From positions 17,312,501 to 17,376,500 of the forward strand of contig CM032133.1 of NCBI GenBank assembly GCA_018894105.1: a DNA stretch of 64,000 bases, given 5' to 3'. Below, one piece after another: positions 12,999 to 23,804 of the stretch; position 1 is the first letter of the stretch, and each line of letters begins with the position of its first letter. The notes beneath the pieces are model-generated. The model saw only the letters and a program-made list of their open reading frames with translations. It was not told the DNA's origin and made no database searches. The position numbers were made by a program, and so were the translations under genes. The stretch is from Jacaranda mimosifolia (taxonomy: Eukaryota; Streptophyta; Magnoliopsida; Lamiales; Bignoniaceae).

Positions 12999-13040
12999 GC
13001 ATGTACAATAGTTATGCCCCGTTCTACCACACTGCCTACA
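12999..13040 (-). pseudogene. CCHC zinc-knuckle remnant of a MULE/FAR1-type transposase
   Basis: The - strand reads CRQCGRTGHNYCTC, a perfect C-x2-C-x4-H-x4-C knuckle of the kind found at the C-terminus of MuDR-type and FAR1-related transposases (typically CxxCxxxGHNxxTC). A stop lies four codons upstream (13,049 region) and another six codons downstream. The stretch 13,041-13,400 before the right terminal repeat keeps no other recognisable domain. Its position inside the Mutator-like element fits a last trace of the original transposase gene. Confidence 0.45.
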
Positions 13041-13519
13041 CCTCAATGCCTACATATCAATTCAAAGTCACATACATTTTTTGGTAGGGAGCAAGGTATT
13101 GTACTGTCTGGAATTGAGGACAAATTTCATATCATTTTTTCTCTAGTTGGAAATACAGTCCCACTAGAGTCATGCTTTCAAAATGGACACGATATATAGT
13201 TCCCCATTGTAACTACCTAACAATTGAATTTGAGGTTCTTCCCCACTATCTGATATTTTCAGGCTAAAAAAAATTAAAATAACTGTTATTCGCCAAAGAT
13301 TACACTGCTGCTTTACTGTATGATAATGGAGATAAAGTAGGCTTGCCTCTTGCTACTATGTTGTAGCCGATTGCAGAAATTGAAAAGAGAGAGAGAGAGA
13401 GAGAAGCTTCCTTCCGCCGTGGGAAGATGGATAGAAAACAGATGGGAAAGAAAGAGGGAGATCAGCTATAAGGACATTAGGGTTTAGCAATAAAGGAAAA
13501 AGAAAAATATTAAAGTGAG

Positions 13520-13658
13520 ACCATTTTTGTCATTTTAAGTGGCTGAGGAGTGAAGGCTAAACTCAAACTTCACATAGGGAGTTAAAAATGAGAAATGCTT
13601 TGGTGGGGACTGAATACCAAAAGAAAAGTTGGTTTAGGTATTTTTAATTAAGTTGCCC
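13520..13658 (-). repeat. Right terminal inverted repeat of the Mutator-like element
   Basis: Inverted and diverged partner of 6,289-6,420. Shared landmarks read inward from the end are GGG, the TTAAAAAT/TTAAAATC block, TTCAGTCCCCA and TTTTTAACTCCC. Confidence 0.7.
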
Positions 13659-13667
13659 ATATTTATT
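13659..13667. repeat. Target-site duplication, right copy (ATATTTATT)
   Basis: Nine bases directly after the CCC terminus of the Mutator-like element. They are identical to 6,280-6,288. Confidence 0.8.
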
Positions 13668-14373
13668 TGTATTATTTGCAAAATTATTTTATTATTTATT
13701 ATTACAATTGCTAGTCATTTTATAATGAAAATTTCGAATAATGTGTAACATCATATATTGACCTATATAATTGATAAAAAAAAATTATTTCCCTTTTTCA
13801 AACAAGAATATGTTTTCTAGTAACATACTTAATGATGGAGATGCAAGGAAGTTTCGGATTGATGAAATAATCTAGAAAAATGCGTACTAAACTATTTTAC
13901 GTATTACTTATTTTAGTTCATTCATCATCCAAAATGTTTTTCCTTCCAAGAAAAGTATGTAAATAGTAAGTTTGAATTAATAACATGCAACCTTGTAATC
14001 TGCTTTTAAAATAAAATCTAATATATATATATATAAAGTAAAATGATATTCAAGGCTATTTTAAGTATGTTTCTTATGTGGAAATAATGTGGATAAGTTA
14101 CTCTTATCCCTTTTTGCCATTTCAACATATTTCCATATATAAATTGCTATCAAAATGAGTTATTTTATTATTACTGCAAAGATACTATATTAATTAATTT
14201 TTTGGTATCTCATATTCAATATTGATAAGTCCTCAATACACAGACACAGACACAGACACACACACATATAGAGAGAGAGAGAGAGTTGCAAAATTATATA
14301 GAAAAGCACACACACACACACATACATATATATATATGTATTTGTGTGTGTGTGCTTTTCTATATAATTTTGC

Positions 14374-14426
<53 letters not shown>

Positions 14427-16858
14427 CCAAAAATATTACTGCAAAATTAGTAGAAAGTCAGAAGGCTATATTTGGTTTGGAAAATTTTACCTTAATTTGA
14501 TACTCCCTAAATTATGTTCTATTCCATATTTAAATATTTTAATTAAGTTAAATTCCTTAATCTAAGGAAAAAAATTCCTATAAGTAATTTATTCTAAAAA
14601 TAATTGAAATATACAATTCATCAATACTTAACATTACAAAAATATTTATCTTATTTTTTTCCTCATCTCTATAGGATCATTTTACTTTGTGAGTTTAATT
14701 CTATTTTTGTTGAATATATATGTATCTTATAATTTTCATATGATTCTCCATATTATTAATGAACCAGGTTAATTTACAAAAGAAATTTGAAGTTTGAATT
14801 TTGCAGTTAGTTGAAAAAATTTTCTCCTACCTATATTTATGTTTTACTTTTAGTCATTTTTTTAATTTCTTTTTTTTGGGGTGGGGGGGGGGGGGTGGGG
14901 TATTATGGCTTCCTTTAGATTTCTTTGTTTGTAGAGTTTTGTTGGTTTGATATTTTGGTGGTGGGTTAGAGTTTCTTTTTCTTTTTCTTTTTTCCCATTT
15001 GTCATTATTTTTTAATCCATGTTAGAAAATAAAACAAAATAATAAAAGATCAATTTCAAATTAGATAATTTTATATAGTAGGAAACCAAAAATGTTTCTA
15101 GATTATGTTTGAGTGGATGAATTTCAAAATAAGAATTTTAAATTTATATTAGTTTTCTAATTATGTCAAAGCCCCCAGCATGCTCCTTGAAAAATATTTT
15201 CAATCAGCTCAAAAGATTTTAGGAAAATGTTTATTTAATACTTTTGGGCCGCATATGATTCCAGTGACTAGCGCCTATAGAATGGGCTAATCTCACTCAG
15301 TATCGCGTTTGATATGCACAACAAGGATCGCGCGTCGGGCCACATATAATCTTTGGCCCGGAACTGTTTAGCTTATTGGGTGCTATTCTAGTAGTAGCCT
15401 TTAGGCCATGATTGGATAATCACCCCCAATTTTTGAATACATATTGCAGTGAAAATGTCAAATTTGTCCTCCACTAAAATGTTGAATTTCACACTTTTGT
15501 CCTCTTCTCATATTAAGTCAATTTCCCAGCCCCGAAGACGTTATCCCTATCACAAATTCTGCTGAGGAACCCAAGCACATAGGTACTCCATGGAATTAGG
15601 CGACCCATGGCTTTAAAGACCTGTATATCTGTTTTAGAATATTATTGAAATTTTGGAAGGGGCCGATATTTTGGATTTCTTCTTCGAGTTTGATATTGTT
15701 TTTTTTTTTTGTTGCATTTTGTTGAATCATTCCTATTAAAGTTGGTGACCTTCAATTTCAGTCAAGTTAATTTATGTTCCATCATTGTACCAGGTTTCGG
15801 TTTGATAATCCATTTGTGGTTGGCCCTTAGGGCGACAGAGCTTGTAAGATATATATTGGGAACTCTTTGTATGGGTAGTGAGTCTTTCTTATGCTTTTCA
15901 GTGTTGAAATATCATATTCTCTACCCTATCTTCTAGGCTTTACTTAGTATTAGTTTGAATTGGAGTGAATAGCACTTTTGTTGGAATTTAGTTGCACTGC
16001 TCTTCATGTGAGGTGCAATTTTTAGAAAGGAATCACAATGCTTTTATTCTTACACTCTCTATAGCTTTATGGGTAATTTACTTGCTCATGTCCATTGCAT
16101 AATTTAATATAAATCTGGTATCAATTTGTACTATAAACTCTGTAATTTGTTTTAAAAACCTCACTGGGGGCAGCTCTCAAAATGCAAATAATTTTCATTT
16201 CCGGTGGTCCATTGTTACAATTTTATACAAAATTATTCCATACTTTGTTTGCATAAGATAGAATTCCAGCAACTCTATAGGTGTGCTTTATCAACTAAGC
16301 CAACCATTTGTGATCAATTGCTACTTCATATGGGAACTTTAAATTCTTAGTATGTGATTCCATCAAAATTCTGACAATTATTTGCTACTTTATATTTGAT
16401 TTGCTCGTGCTCACATCATTTGTACTACTAAGATCATCACGCGATTCTTCCTTTGATCCAATTGTGGGATTCATTAAGAACAATATGATTTCTTTCATTT
16501 TTTGGTCAATTGATTTCTATTCTTCTATGCTGAGTTTAAATCACAATTATCTTGTGCATTTGATGTTGTATAATTCTTCATTGTTGAGGTGTGGTTATGC
16601 CTTGATCAATCTTGTGTTATTAATTTATGCTTATTGATGATGGACAGTTAATTAGTGTGTATATGTATGTTTGTGTGATAATGTACATTATTAATAAATT
16701 TGAACATGTATTTCCATTTAGAGTGAGACAATAACACTTTTAACCACTTACAGTTTGTTTCGTTCTAGATTTGTTGTAGGGTATTGGCTTGGATTTGAAT
16801 ATCAAAATTAGAATTTTTATACGGATTTATATATATATTTTTTTATTAGAAGGATTGT
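13668..16858. other. Intergenic spacer
   Basis: AT-rich sequence without a recognisable gene. It contains a foldback at 14,264-14,412 (listed separately), a homopurine G-run at 14,879-14,900 and, at about 15,245-15,420, a patch of higher GC (GGGCCGC..., ...TTTGGCCCGG...) that may be the edge of an older insertion. The part from about 15.5 kb could be the 5' flank or an intron of the Harbinger gene that follows. Confidence 0.5.
14264..14412. repeat. Long foldback (inverted repeat) made of GA, CA and AT microsatellite blocks
   Basis: The left arm reads ATATAGAGAGAGAG..., then a unique core GTTGCAAAATTATATAGAAA AGC, then a CA run and TACATATATA. The right arm is its reverse complement: GTATTTGTGTG..., GCTTTTCTATATAATTTTGC AAC, then a CT run and TATATA. 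The 23-nt non-repetitive core is matched perfectly in both arms, so this is a true palindrome of about 65 bp per arm rather than chance pairing of microsatellites. It could be a miniature foldback element or an inverted duplication. Confidence 0.85.
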
Positions 16859-16879
16859 TTGCATTTTTTTGCTTTATCC

Positions 16880-18641
16880 TGCCTACCTTATACACGTGGG
16901 AGTACAAAGGGTATGTGTGATCGGATGCCTAGGAGGTGGAATGTCATTTCTAAGATAGCTGATCAAATAAAACACTTGAGAGAGCATGTGGAAATAAATA
17001 ATCAAGCGTGTTTGGATAACTTGTGTATGGATAGAAATGCATTTTGGGGGCTTTGTATGCTTGAGCATGTAGGGGGACTGTAACACAAAAAATTTGAAGT
17101 AACTCCTGAAAAGGTAGCCACGTTTTTGTCCATATAAGCACATCATAAGAAAAATGTGATCGTGAAACATGATTATAAAAGATCCGACCAAACTGTTAGC
17201 AAGTACTTCAAGCAATGTGTTAAAGCAATTATAAAAATTAGTCCATTGCTCCTTGTCGATTCTCAACTCGTTGGTGAAGATTGTACTAGTGAAACATAGA
17301 GATGCTTTAAGATATGTCTAAATCTATGTTGAAATAAAAGCACTCTAGAAATTATTTTGTGGTATTGTTTTTTATGTGAAATTGTCACTTTGCTCGTGTA
17401 GGGTTGTCTTGGCACCCTTGATGGCACCTACATATTGGTGCATCTACCAGCTAGTGAACAAACACAGTACAGGTCTAGGAAGGGTGATATAGCTGTGAGC
17501 ATCCTTAGTGTATGCAATCGTGAAATGAATTTCATTTGGGTTTGTTTGCTTCATTGAATAAAGCTTGATAGATTCATTTTCAAGCTTTATCTCTTGTTTG
17601 CTTCACATTTTTATGGCCCATAATACCTTTGCAGCCCGACATGGTATCATGGGCCAAGTTGGTTTATGGATCAAGCCATCTCGACTTGATCCATTTTCCA
17701 TCCTTTCAAATTTGATCTGATAAAGAATGAAAATGACATTCTTACCCTCATAAAAATCCTATCCTCAACGCCTTCTACCAAATTTTGAAAATTTACCTTC
17801 TTAGAAGTTAGGACATTTTGGACATTACAAAGTGTAATCACATTGAGCAATCTTGCCAATCAAACGTTAGATAGTATTAAGTATGAGATATCTCTGATTT
17901 CTAAAATCCAAGCAAACAATAGATTACATGATTTTGGATAGCATTTCTAGCTTATGTATCACTAGCATATTAATCTCTCCTAATCTTATATGCCCAAGCA
18001 AACAAGCCCTTTATGTATTTGTCAGATGGGAGGGATCCGTTGCGGATAACAGGGTGCTATGAGCGGTTGTCAACAAGCCTAATGGACTAAAAGTCCCAAT
18101 TGGTATATGAACAATGCTATCATGTACCCATATTTTTATATATTATTGTACTATAAACTTTGATAATATCTAACCTTACGTATGCTTTGTAGGAAATTAT
18201 TATCTAAGTGACACCGGCTACACAAATTGTGAAGGTTTTTTGACCCCATAGTGTTAGAAACCACCTCGATGAATAGACCGATGGAGCACTAGCCCCACAA
18301 AATACTCGCTAGTTTTTCAACATGAAACATGGAAGGGCACGGATGTAATTGAGAGGGCTTTTGGACTCCTGAAAGGGCGATGGGCTGTACTGATGAGCAC
18401 CACCTACTACGCAATAAAGACACAAAACATGATAATATTAGCGTGTGCATTTCTTCACTATTACATTCACACATAGATGCCCATCGACCCTTTGGATGAA
18501 ACTGTATTGAGGGTTATAGAAGGGAGTGATGAACAAATGGATATTGATCATATTGAGACGATTGAGAGCTCAACCAAGTGGAGTAATTGGCGTGATCACC
18601 TGGCCGCCAATATGTACCAATCGTGGAGGAGGGCTCACTAG
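16880..18641 (+). pseudogene. PIF/Harbinger transposase (HARBI1-like DDE nuclease), decayed
   Basis: Pieces in order match the plant HARBI1-like nuclease. They are an N-terminal segment (MPRRWNVISKIADQIKHL... LDNLCMDRNAFWGLCMLEHV) and a KYFKQCVKAIIKISPLL segment near 17,200. Next come GCLGTLDGTYI...YRSRKGDIA...CNREMNFI (17,405-17,537), RWEGSVADNRVL...PNGLKVPIG (18,023-18,105), YYLSDTGYTNCEGFLTP (18,198-18,250) and VIERAFGLLKGRWAVL...ACAFLHYYIH (18,345-18,472). The tail ends at the TAG at 18,641. The catalytic triad can be read: Asp codon 17,420-17,422, Asp codon 18,210-18,212, Glu codon 18,351-18,353. Stops and frameshifts (for example TGA in place of Arg after DNRVL) make it inactive. It is also split by a 472-bp MITE. 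Confidence 0.8.
17538..18009. mobile_element. Tourist-like MITE (472 bp) inserted in the Harbinger nuclease
   Basis: It begins GGGTTTGTTTGCTT and ends AAGCAAACAAGCCC, a 14-bp terminal inverted repeat with one mismatch (GGGYTTGTTTGCTT). It is flanked by TTT on both sides, a 3-bp target duplication as for PIF/Harbinger-type MITEs (their usual target is TWA, so TTT is slightly unusual). Removing the insert and one TTT joins ...AATTTCATT and TATGTATTTGTCAG... and restores the nuclease reading ...MNFIYVFVRWEGSV..., which is the family sequence at this place. This defines the boundaries exactly. Confidence 0.85.
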
Positions 18642-19049
18642 ATGCCTTATTAGAAGAGACAAGTAGGAAATGGGGATAAAACATTGAGAGTATTGATATA
18701 GCTACACAACTATATAGAATGCTTGAACATATATGCTTATCTTGGAATATATATTTGATGTTTCATACGCGTACTATTAGTTTGAAATGCAATTAGTTCT
18801 TTTATTTGTTGGTTTAACATTAGTTTGCTTTAATCTATTTGTGCATATGTAAGCTATCATGTGCAACTATTTCAACGTTTGAAATTATGCTACAAGAAAA
18901 GATCAATTTGCTACTTAGTAATAGGTCAAGATAATATCTTCGTCATAATTGATATTGTCCTTTGTTTCTTAATGACATGTCATAGCGCAATCTGGGTGCT
19001 TCTTTCACAGCACCGAAGGGTCAAATAACGCACGTTTCTGAACCCATCA

Positions 19050-20027
19050 AGATAAAGAGGCATTGATACATGTATTAAAGAACTTGTGTATAGGTGGTTG
19101 GCGTTGCGATGGCTCTTTTAAGGGACGGATACATGGTGAGGTTGGAGTTAATGTTGCTCCAGAAATTCTCAGATGGTGGCATCCTTGTTAAACATATCAA
19201 ATTAAAGCTTCAAGTGTGGAAAAAAAAATACTCAACCCTAAGAGGCATACTTGGATGTAGTGGAGGAGGGGCGTAACAATGGATCCTACGATGCATATGA
19301 TTATCATAGAGTCAGAAACTATTTGGAGTGAATATGTTAAAGTACAAAATACATTTTTAAATATTTGTTCTACACTCGTGCTGCTATTAAATTAACAAAG
19401 CATGCTTATATATTGCACAGGTGAATCTAGATGCAGCAAAGCTCAGAGAGAAGCCGCACTTATGGTACGATAGTTGGATGGAGATCTTTGGGAACGACAA
19501 GGCTACTGAGGAGCAGGTATTTGATGTAGCTAATGTTGTACAAGATTTATTACATGATTCCCAAAAACGAGGGACAGAAGGCTGTTGACAATAGAGAGTC
19601 ACCAAATGGATTTTTGTTGGGGGCTAACATCAGTTTTGATGCTATCTTTGTTGAGTTTTGAGTTGTGAAAAAAAAGGGAGTCCTCTTCAAACAAATGAAA
19701 GAGGGTCGATCTATGGGTATTGACTTCAAAAAAATGATCGGGTCAATGCTTGAATACACAAAGACCACTTTAGGGAACATTGCTGAAAAGCTACTCCAAC
19801 CACAGCCACATGTACCCAACTTGGACTCCTAATTGAGAACTTCTTTGTTTGAGGCGCTACAAAACATTCCAGATCTGACATTGGATGAGCAAATCAAGGC
19901 TACACATCATCTGCCACACAATAAGGTAGATATAGATACTTTTTGGGGGATGAACAAAGAGGCACGTGCCTGTTTTATTTGCTTGCTACTATCTAGTGCA
20001 CTGCGCTCTCCTCTGCGATCTCATTAG
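19050..20027 (+). pseudogene. Myb/SANT-like partner protein of the PIF/Harbinger element, decayed
   Basis: Downstream of the nuclease in the same orientation, fragments match the plant Myb/SANT-like protein encoded by Harbinger elements. These are KEALIHVLKNLCIGGWRCDG then, after a frameshift, GYMVRLELMLLQKFSDGG...LKLQVWKKKYSTLRGILGCS (19,121-19,260), an apparent intron, then VNLDAAKLREKPHLWYDSWM EIFGNDKATEE (19,422-19,515). A C-terminal part (about 19,690-20,027) ends in LFEALQNIPDLTLDEQIKAT and DTFWGMNKEARACFICLLL. In active elements this protein binds DNA and helps the nuclease into the nucleus (family knowledge). Several stops and a frameshift are present. Order and orientation show that both genes belong to one old insertion; its terminal repeats were not found. 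Confidence 0.7.
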
Positions 20028-21281
20028 CCTGGTATACCATCATCTGATCATTATGATATGCTTTGTAAACTATTAGGACTATGTTCATGGCATGTTGGAC
20101 TTTTTTTGTTTGTATTAGTTTGTGGTGATGCACAAAACCTTTGATGATGTTATGTTGCTGCTTTTCCACCTAATGTATGTACGCTGGTTTTAGATATGGC
20201 ATTTACTTTAACAAACTGAATTTGTTACTAGTTTATCAATGGGTGAACTATAATTCTAGTCTCCTAGAGTTGGAAGCTGTGAGTTGTTGGGCAAAATGGC
20301 AATGCACCCTCAGTTTTATTCATGCAGAAATAATGTGTTATTGAAAAAATGGTTGTTTTTTTTATTATTATTATTAATGGTTAGATTAGATGGATTATCT
20401 ATTGAACTTTGGTAGAGGAATTAGGAGCAAAGTGTTAACTTGCATACTGGTGGATCTTTAAGGCATTATTTGAATTCCTAGTTAATGTACACTCACTAAA
20501 GGCAGCAATTTATTGCCTTTTGCTTTTAATTTGCATTTATTTGCCTCCTAACACTCAGTTCGATGACCTTTCTCTATTTGATACTCAATTTGGTGAGGGA
20601 GAAAAATACTAAGAATGAGTGAAACAGAGTGCAAGGAAGGAAAACATATTTGTAAGGAAAATTTTGATAGTGGAAAGACCTTCGATTTTATTGAAGATGT
20701 AGAGAAAAAGTTAAATGTTTGATGGCGTTAAGAATACCATGTTTGTCGTTAATGCTTGGATTATTAAATAAGCTCAATAAGTTAAAATCCAAACTTTAAT
20801 GAAAAGAACTTGAGAAGAAAAAAAAAATCAATTATTATACACATAGAGAATATTACGTTATTTATAAAAAGGTGAGAGCCAGAGTCCTTTCAATTAAATT
20901 GGAGGCCTAAGGCCAAACAATAAAAATGAGACCTTTAATGTATCCACAAAATTTAAATTTTATAAAATTATTAAATTTCTAGTAAATATTTCGTTAATTC
21001 TTTATAGGAAAAAAATTTCCATAAAATTAAAATATTACTATTTGAATTTTATTTTGTAGGTTTTTCCATGTAATATTATTAATTCAGGTTTACAAATAAT
21101 TTCTTCTAATATTAACTTTTCAATTGATAGTATAATTAAATTTCACTAAATCTTCCTTCTGCCTAAGCAAAAGAAAAATAAACTTAATAAATAAAACTTT
21201 AATTTATAGTGAAAGGGAAGTGAAAGGATGAAAATTTATATTTGCTTTTATTTTTGATCAATTATATTCAATTGACTAATT
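20028..21281. other. Intergenic spacer
   Basis: AT-rich sequence with a short (TTA)n run at about 20,360. No gene seen. It may include the decayed right end of the Harbinger element. Confidence 0.5.
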
Positions 21282-21286
21282 ATATT

Positions 21287-22116
21287 TGATATAGGATAGT
21301 CCAATAGGCTCAACCCAATAACACTCGACCAGGCACAAGATATGACGTGGATAACTCATTTAGCTATCAGGTCCAACTAATTGCCGATCGATCAGGTTAT
21401 CGACTGGACCCAACCTCACTGGGATTTGCCACCAGCATGAGTATCGACACCTTGCTCAGTTGACCAGAGTATGATCGATCAAATCGAGAATGTTTATTCA
21501 ACACTCAACAAGGAAGGTATTCCAACCTAACAAATTTCCATTGTTTCGACCAAAACATGCAAAGATAACTCACATGCGAGTGTTCATCTTAACCTTAGGA
21601 GGTCGAGAGGACATGACCACCTCCCTGCCACATTGAATGCTCTGATAGGCGGCGTGCCTCCGCATTAATGATACATGCCTCCACCAGTACCACATTTCTT
21701 CAACGTCAATGTAGTGCGTGCCTCCTTTGTACCACCGTGTCCTATGAGGCTAGAAGAGGCGTCACCTAGAATAGTACACAAAATGAAGAAGACTTGAAAG
21801 CCCTCAAGTGAAGACAAAAGCCTCCCTTCTATATGCAAGGGCACATTAAAAATATAAGCCTCTCTAGAAAGGCTATAAATACCCCAATTGTCACCCTTCA
21901 TCTAGGTATGCTCATTATCACTCAAAGCCCTCACTCTATTGCTCTACATTTTAGTCGATTAAGTACTAACTTGAGTATCGAAGTGCCTTAGCCGAGGGCA
22001 CCTTGGCTAGCATAACGTGTGCTATTGGTTGTAGGAATTGACCCAACTACCCCCCACTTAGTCGATTGGATTGGATCACAGCTTAGCTCACTATCAAACC
22101 ACCTATACCGTCATTA
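21287..22116 (+). repeat. 5' LTR of the Ty3/gypsy element
   Basis: Starts TGATATAGGATAG and ends ATACCGTCATTA, where the terminal CA is mutated to TA; the 3' copy ends ...ATCATCA. A TATA box (CTATAAATACCCC) lies at 21,873-21,885, and the following region ends in TTGGTTGTAGGAATTGACCC. It shares ACTCGACCAGGCACAAG and CATGAGTATCGAxACCTTGC with the 3' copy. Confidence 0.9.
21874..21880 (+). promoter_or_regulatory. TATA box of the 5' LTR
   Basis: TATAAAT in AGGCTATAAATACCCC, conserved at the same place in the 3' LTR (31,533-31,540). It is the only good TATA box in the LTR and marks the U3/R border region. Confidence 0.55.
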
Positions 22117-22118
22117 TT

Positions 22119-22137
22119 TGGCACCGCCTGTGGGAAA
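22119..22137 (+). promoter_or_regulatory. Primer-binding site of the Ty3/gypsy element
   Basis: TGGCACCGCCTGTGGGAAA begins two bases after the 5' LTR, the usual place for pairing with a tRNA 3' end (the TGG complements the tRNA CCA). Related plant gypsy elements have TGGCGCCGTCTGTGGGAA here. The tRNA identity was not assigned. Confidence 0.6.
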
Positions 22138-22158
22138 CGAGTATGTAATTTTGACAAA

Positions 22159-23650
22159 ATGGTTAACACAAGGCGAGCCATTTCTGAAATGGAGGAGAAT
22201 AGAAGATCCCCAACCCTTCATCCTCGACCCCAATAAGTATAAGACACGGCAAGACCTAGCTTCCAGCCAGGGCAAGTAGTGACCTTGACTATGCATCAGC
22301 TCATGCAGCTGATAAGCGAGCAGATATCAGCCCAAATTTCAGCTCAACTATCAGCTGCTCTCAACAAGCATAATAACCAGCCTAGACCAACTGCCAACGC
22401 TATCCCTCAACCTTCGCACTATGAGGAGAGGCCCACAAGAGAGGATAAGGGCATACTAAAGACAAGATGCCCCCTACCCTATGAGAAGATAGCCTAAGAT
22501 GTTTCCCAAGAGAAGAAATCCAACCTAACCCCCAAGAAGAAGTGACTGATTCAGTAGATCACCTCATCTGATCCATTTAAGCCCCACCGTGGGATAGGAT
22601 CGAGCGCCTAAGACCTCAGACGAATAAAAATCTATCCCAAGTTGATAGAAAAGACTGAGAAGAAGTATCTTACCAAGTGGAATAGTTGAATAGACGTTTA
22701 GAAGAGATTTCCACGAGGAACACTAAGAGGAACCCTCACTATGATGGCACCTCCGACTTCATCGAGAGTGAGAGTCGCCATTCGTGAAAGAGATAATCGA
22801 CGAGCACACAGCCGTCAACACCGAAGTCTACAGGTCTACCTAGATATGATGGCTTATATGACCTGAATGAACATCTACTCCAATTTGAACACATGATGCA
22901 GCTCCATGGGCATAATGAGTACATCCATGCCAAAATGTTGGTCACTACGTTCCAAGGCAATATGCTTAACTGGTTTGTCAAATTGAAGCCGATGTCGATT
23001 TACTCATATGACCAGCTATGCGATAAGTTCATCCACTAGTTTGCTTGTTGAAGGAAGGCAAAGCTCCCCCGCACCCATTTGCACACAGTTAAGCAGAATG
23101 AGGGAGAATCCCTTTGAGATTTTTTCATCAAATTCAATATAGAAGTTTTGAGGATTAACAGTCCCCAAATTGAGTTCTTGATTGATGTGCTGCTCTTAGG
23201 TCTTCGATACAAGGAATGCACCAATGCACTGGTCTAAGAGAGATCGAGAAAAATGGAGGCGTTAATCGACATCCCTTAGAGGTACATGACCCAGGAAGAC
23301 ATGAACAAACTCAAATATGGCCATTCGGACAATGATAAGAAGAAAGCTAAGGGGAAAGATGATAGACAACAGAAAAATGGCCATCGATCTCCCATTAAAT
23401 GCTTTCACAACTATACTCCACTGAACATTGCTTGAAAAGATGTGTTGTTTGCCATTCAACATGACAACCTCCTCAAGAAGCCAGGAAGTTGACTAAAATC
23501 GAAGCAATGAAGAGATCCAAAACATACTATCACTTCCATAGGCAAAAAGGCAACAACATAGAGGATTGTTTCAATCTGGATAATGAGATCGAGAGGCTAT
23601 TTCGATAGTGACATTTGAAGAAATATATCGACGAGAAAGTTAGACATGAA
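22159..23650 (+). pseudogene. gag of the Ty3/gypsy element, broken
   Basis: The ATG at 22,159 opens MVNTRRAISEMEENRR, a start typical for plant gypsy gag, and soon reaches a TAA. The capsid region (about 22,840-23,260) reads LPRYDGLYDLNEHLLQFEHM, MLVTTFQGNMLNWFVKLKPM, LCDKFIH and then DFFIKFNIEVLRI...LLLGLRYKECTNAL, matching the retrotransposon gag domain with two or more stops. A short basic and His-containing segment (YYHFHRQKGNNIEDCFNLDN EIERLFR, 23,520-23,608) corresponds to the FHR...H..EEC..L motif seen after the capsid in this group. Gag packages the RNA into cytoplasmic particles in active relatives. Confidence 0.8.
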
Positions 23651-23804
23651 GCAGGCTAATTCGGCCAAACCCCCTATAGAAAAATGTCGGTTAGCCCAAG
23701 GAAAGAACCTTGTCGATCCACACCCACCCCTCAGAGGTATGATTGACACCATTGTTGGAGGCCCGACTGGAGGGGACTCTAAGTCAACATGAAGACATAA
23801 TTAA

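Larger units (their letters stand above)
6289..13658. mobile_element. Mutator-like element (7.37 kb), non-autonomous, with 9-bp target duplication
   Basis: The element starts GGGTTAATTGGCTTAAAATC at 6,289 and ends ...GCAACTTAAT complement ...GCCC at 13,658. The 9 bp just outside are identical: ATATTTATT at 6,280-6,288 and at 13,659-13,667. A 9-bp target duplication with long terminal inverted repeats is the hallmark of Mutator-like elements. The termini match in inverted orientation over at least about 130 bp, with TTCAGTCCCCA shared and recognisable TTAACTCCC-type phrases further in, but they are well diverged, so the insertion is old or the arms were never identical. No long transposase reading frame exists inside. 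The interior holds two large tandem arrays (8.2-11.0 and 11.06-12.66 kb) and, near the right end on the - strand, a CCHC knuckle of the MULE/FAR1 kind. It is most likely a deletion derivative that has filled with satellite-like repeats. Confidence 0.8.

Noticed and set aside
14222..14500. Overlapping reading frames on both strands around the foldback
   Set aside because: They encode only TH, RE, LS and YI dipeptide runs from microsatellites; the DNA structure explains them.
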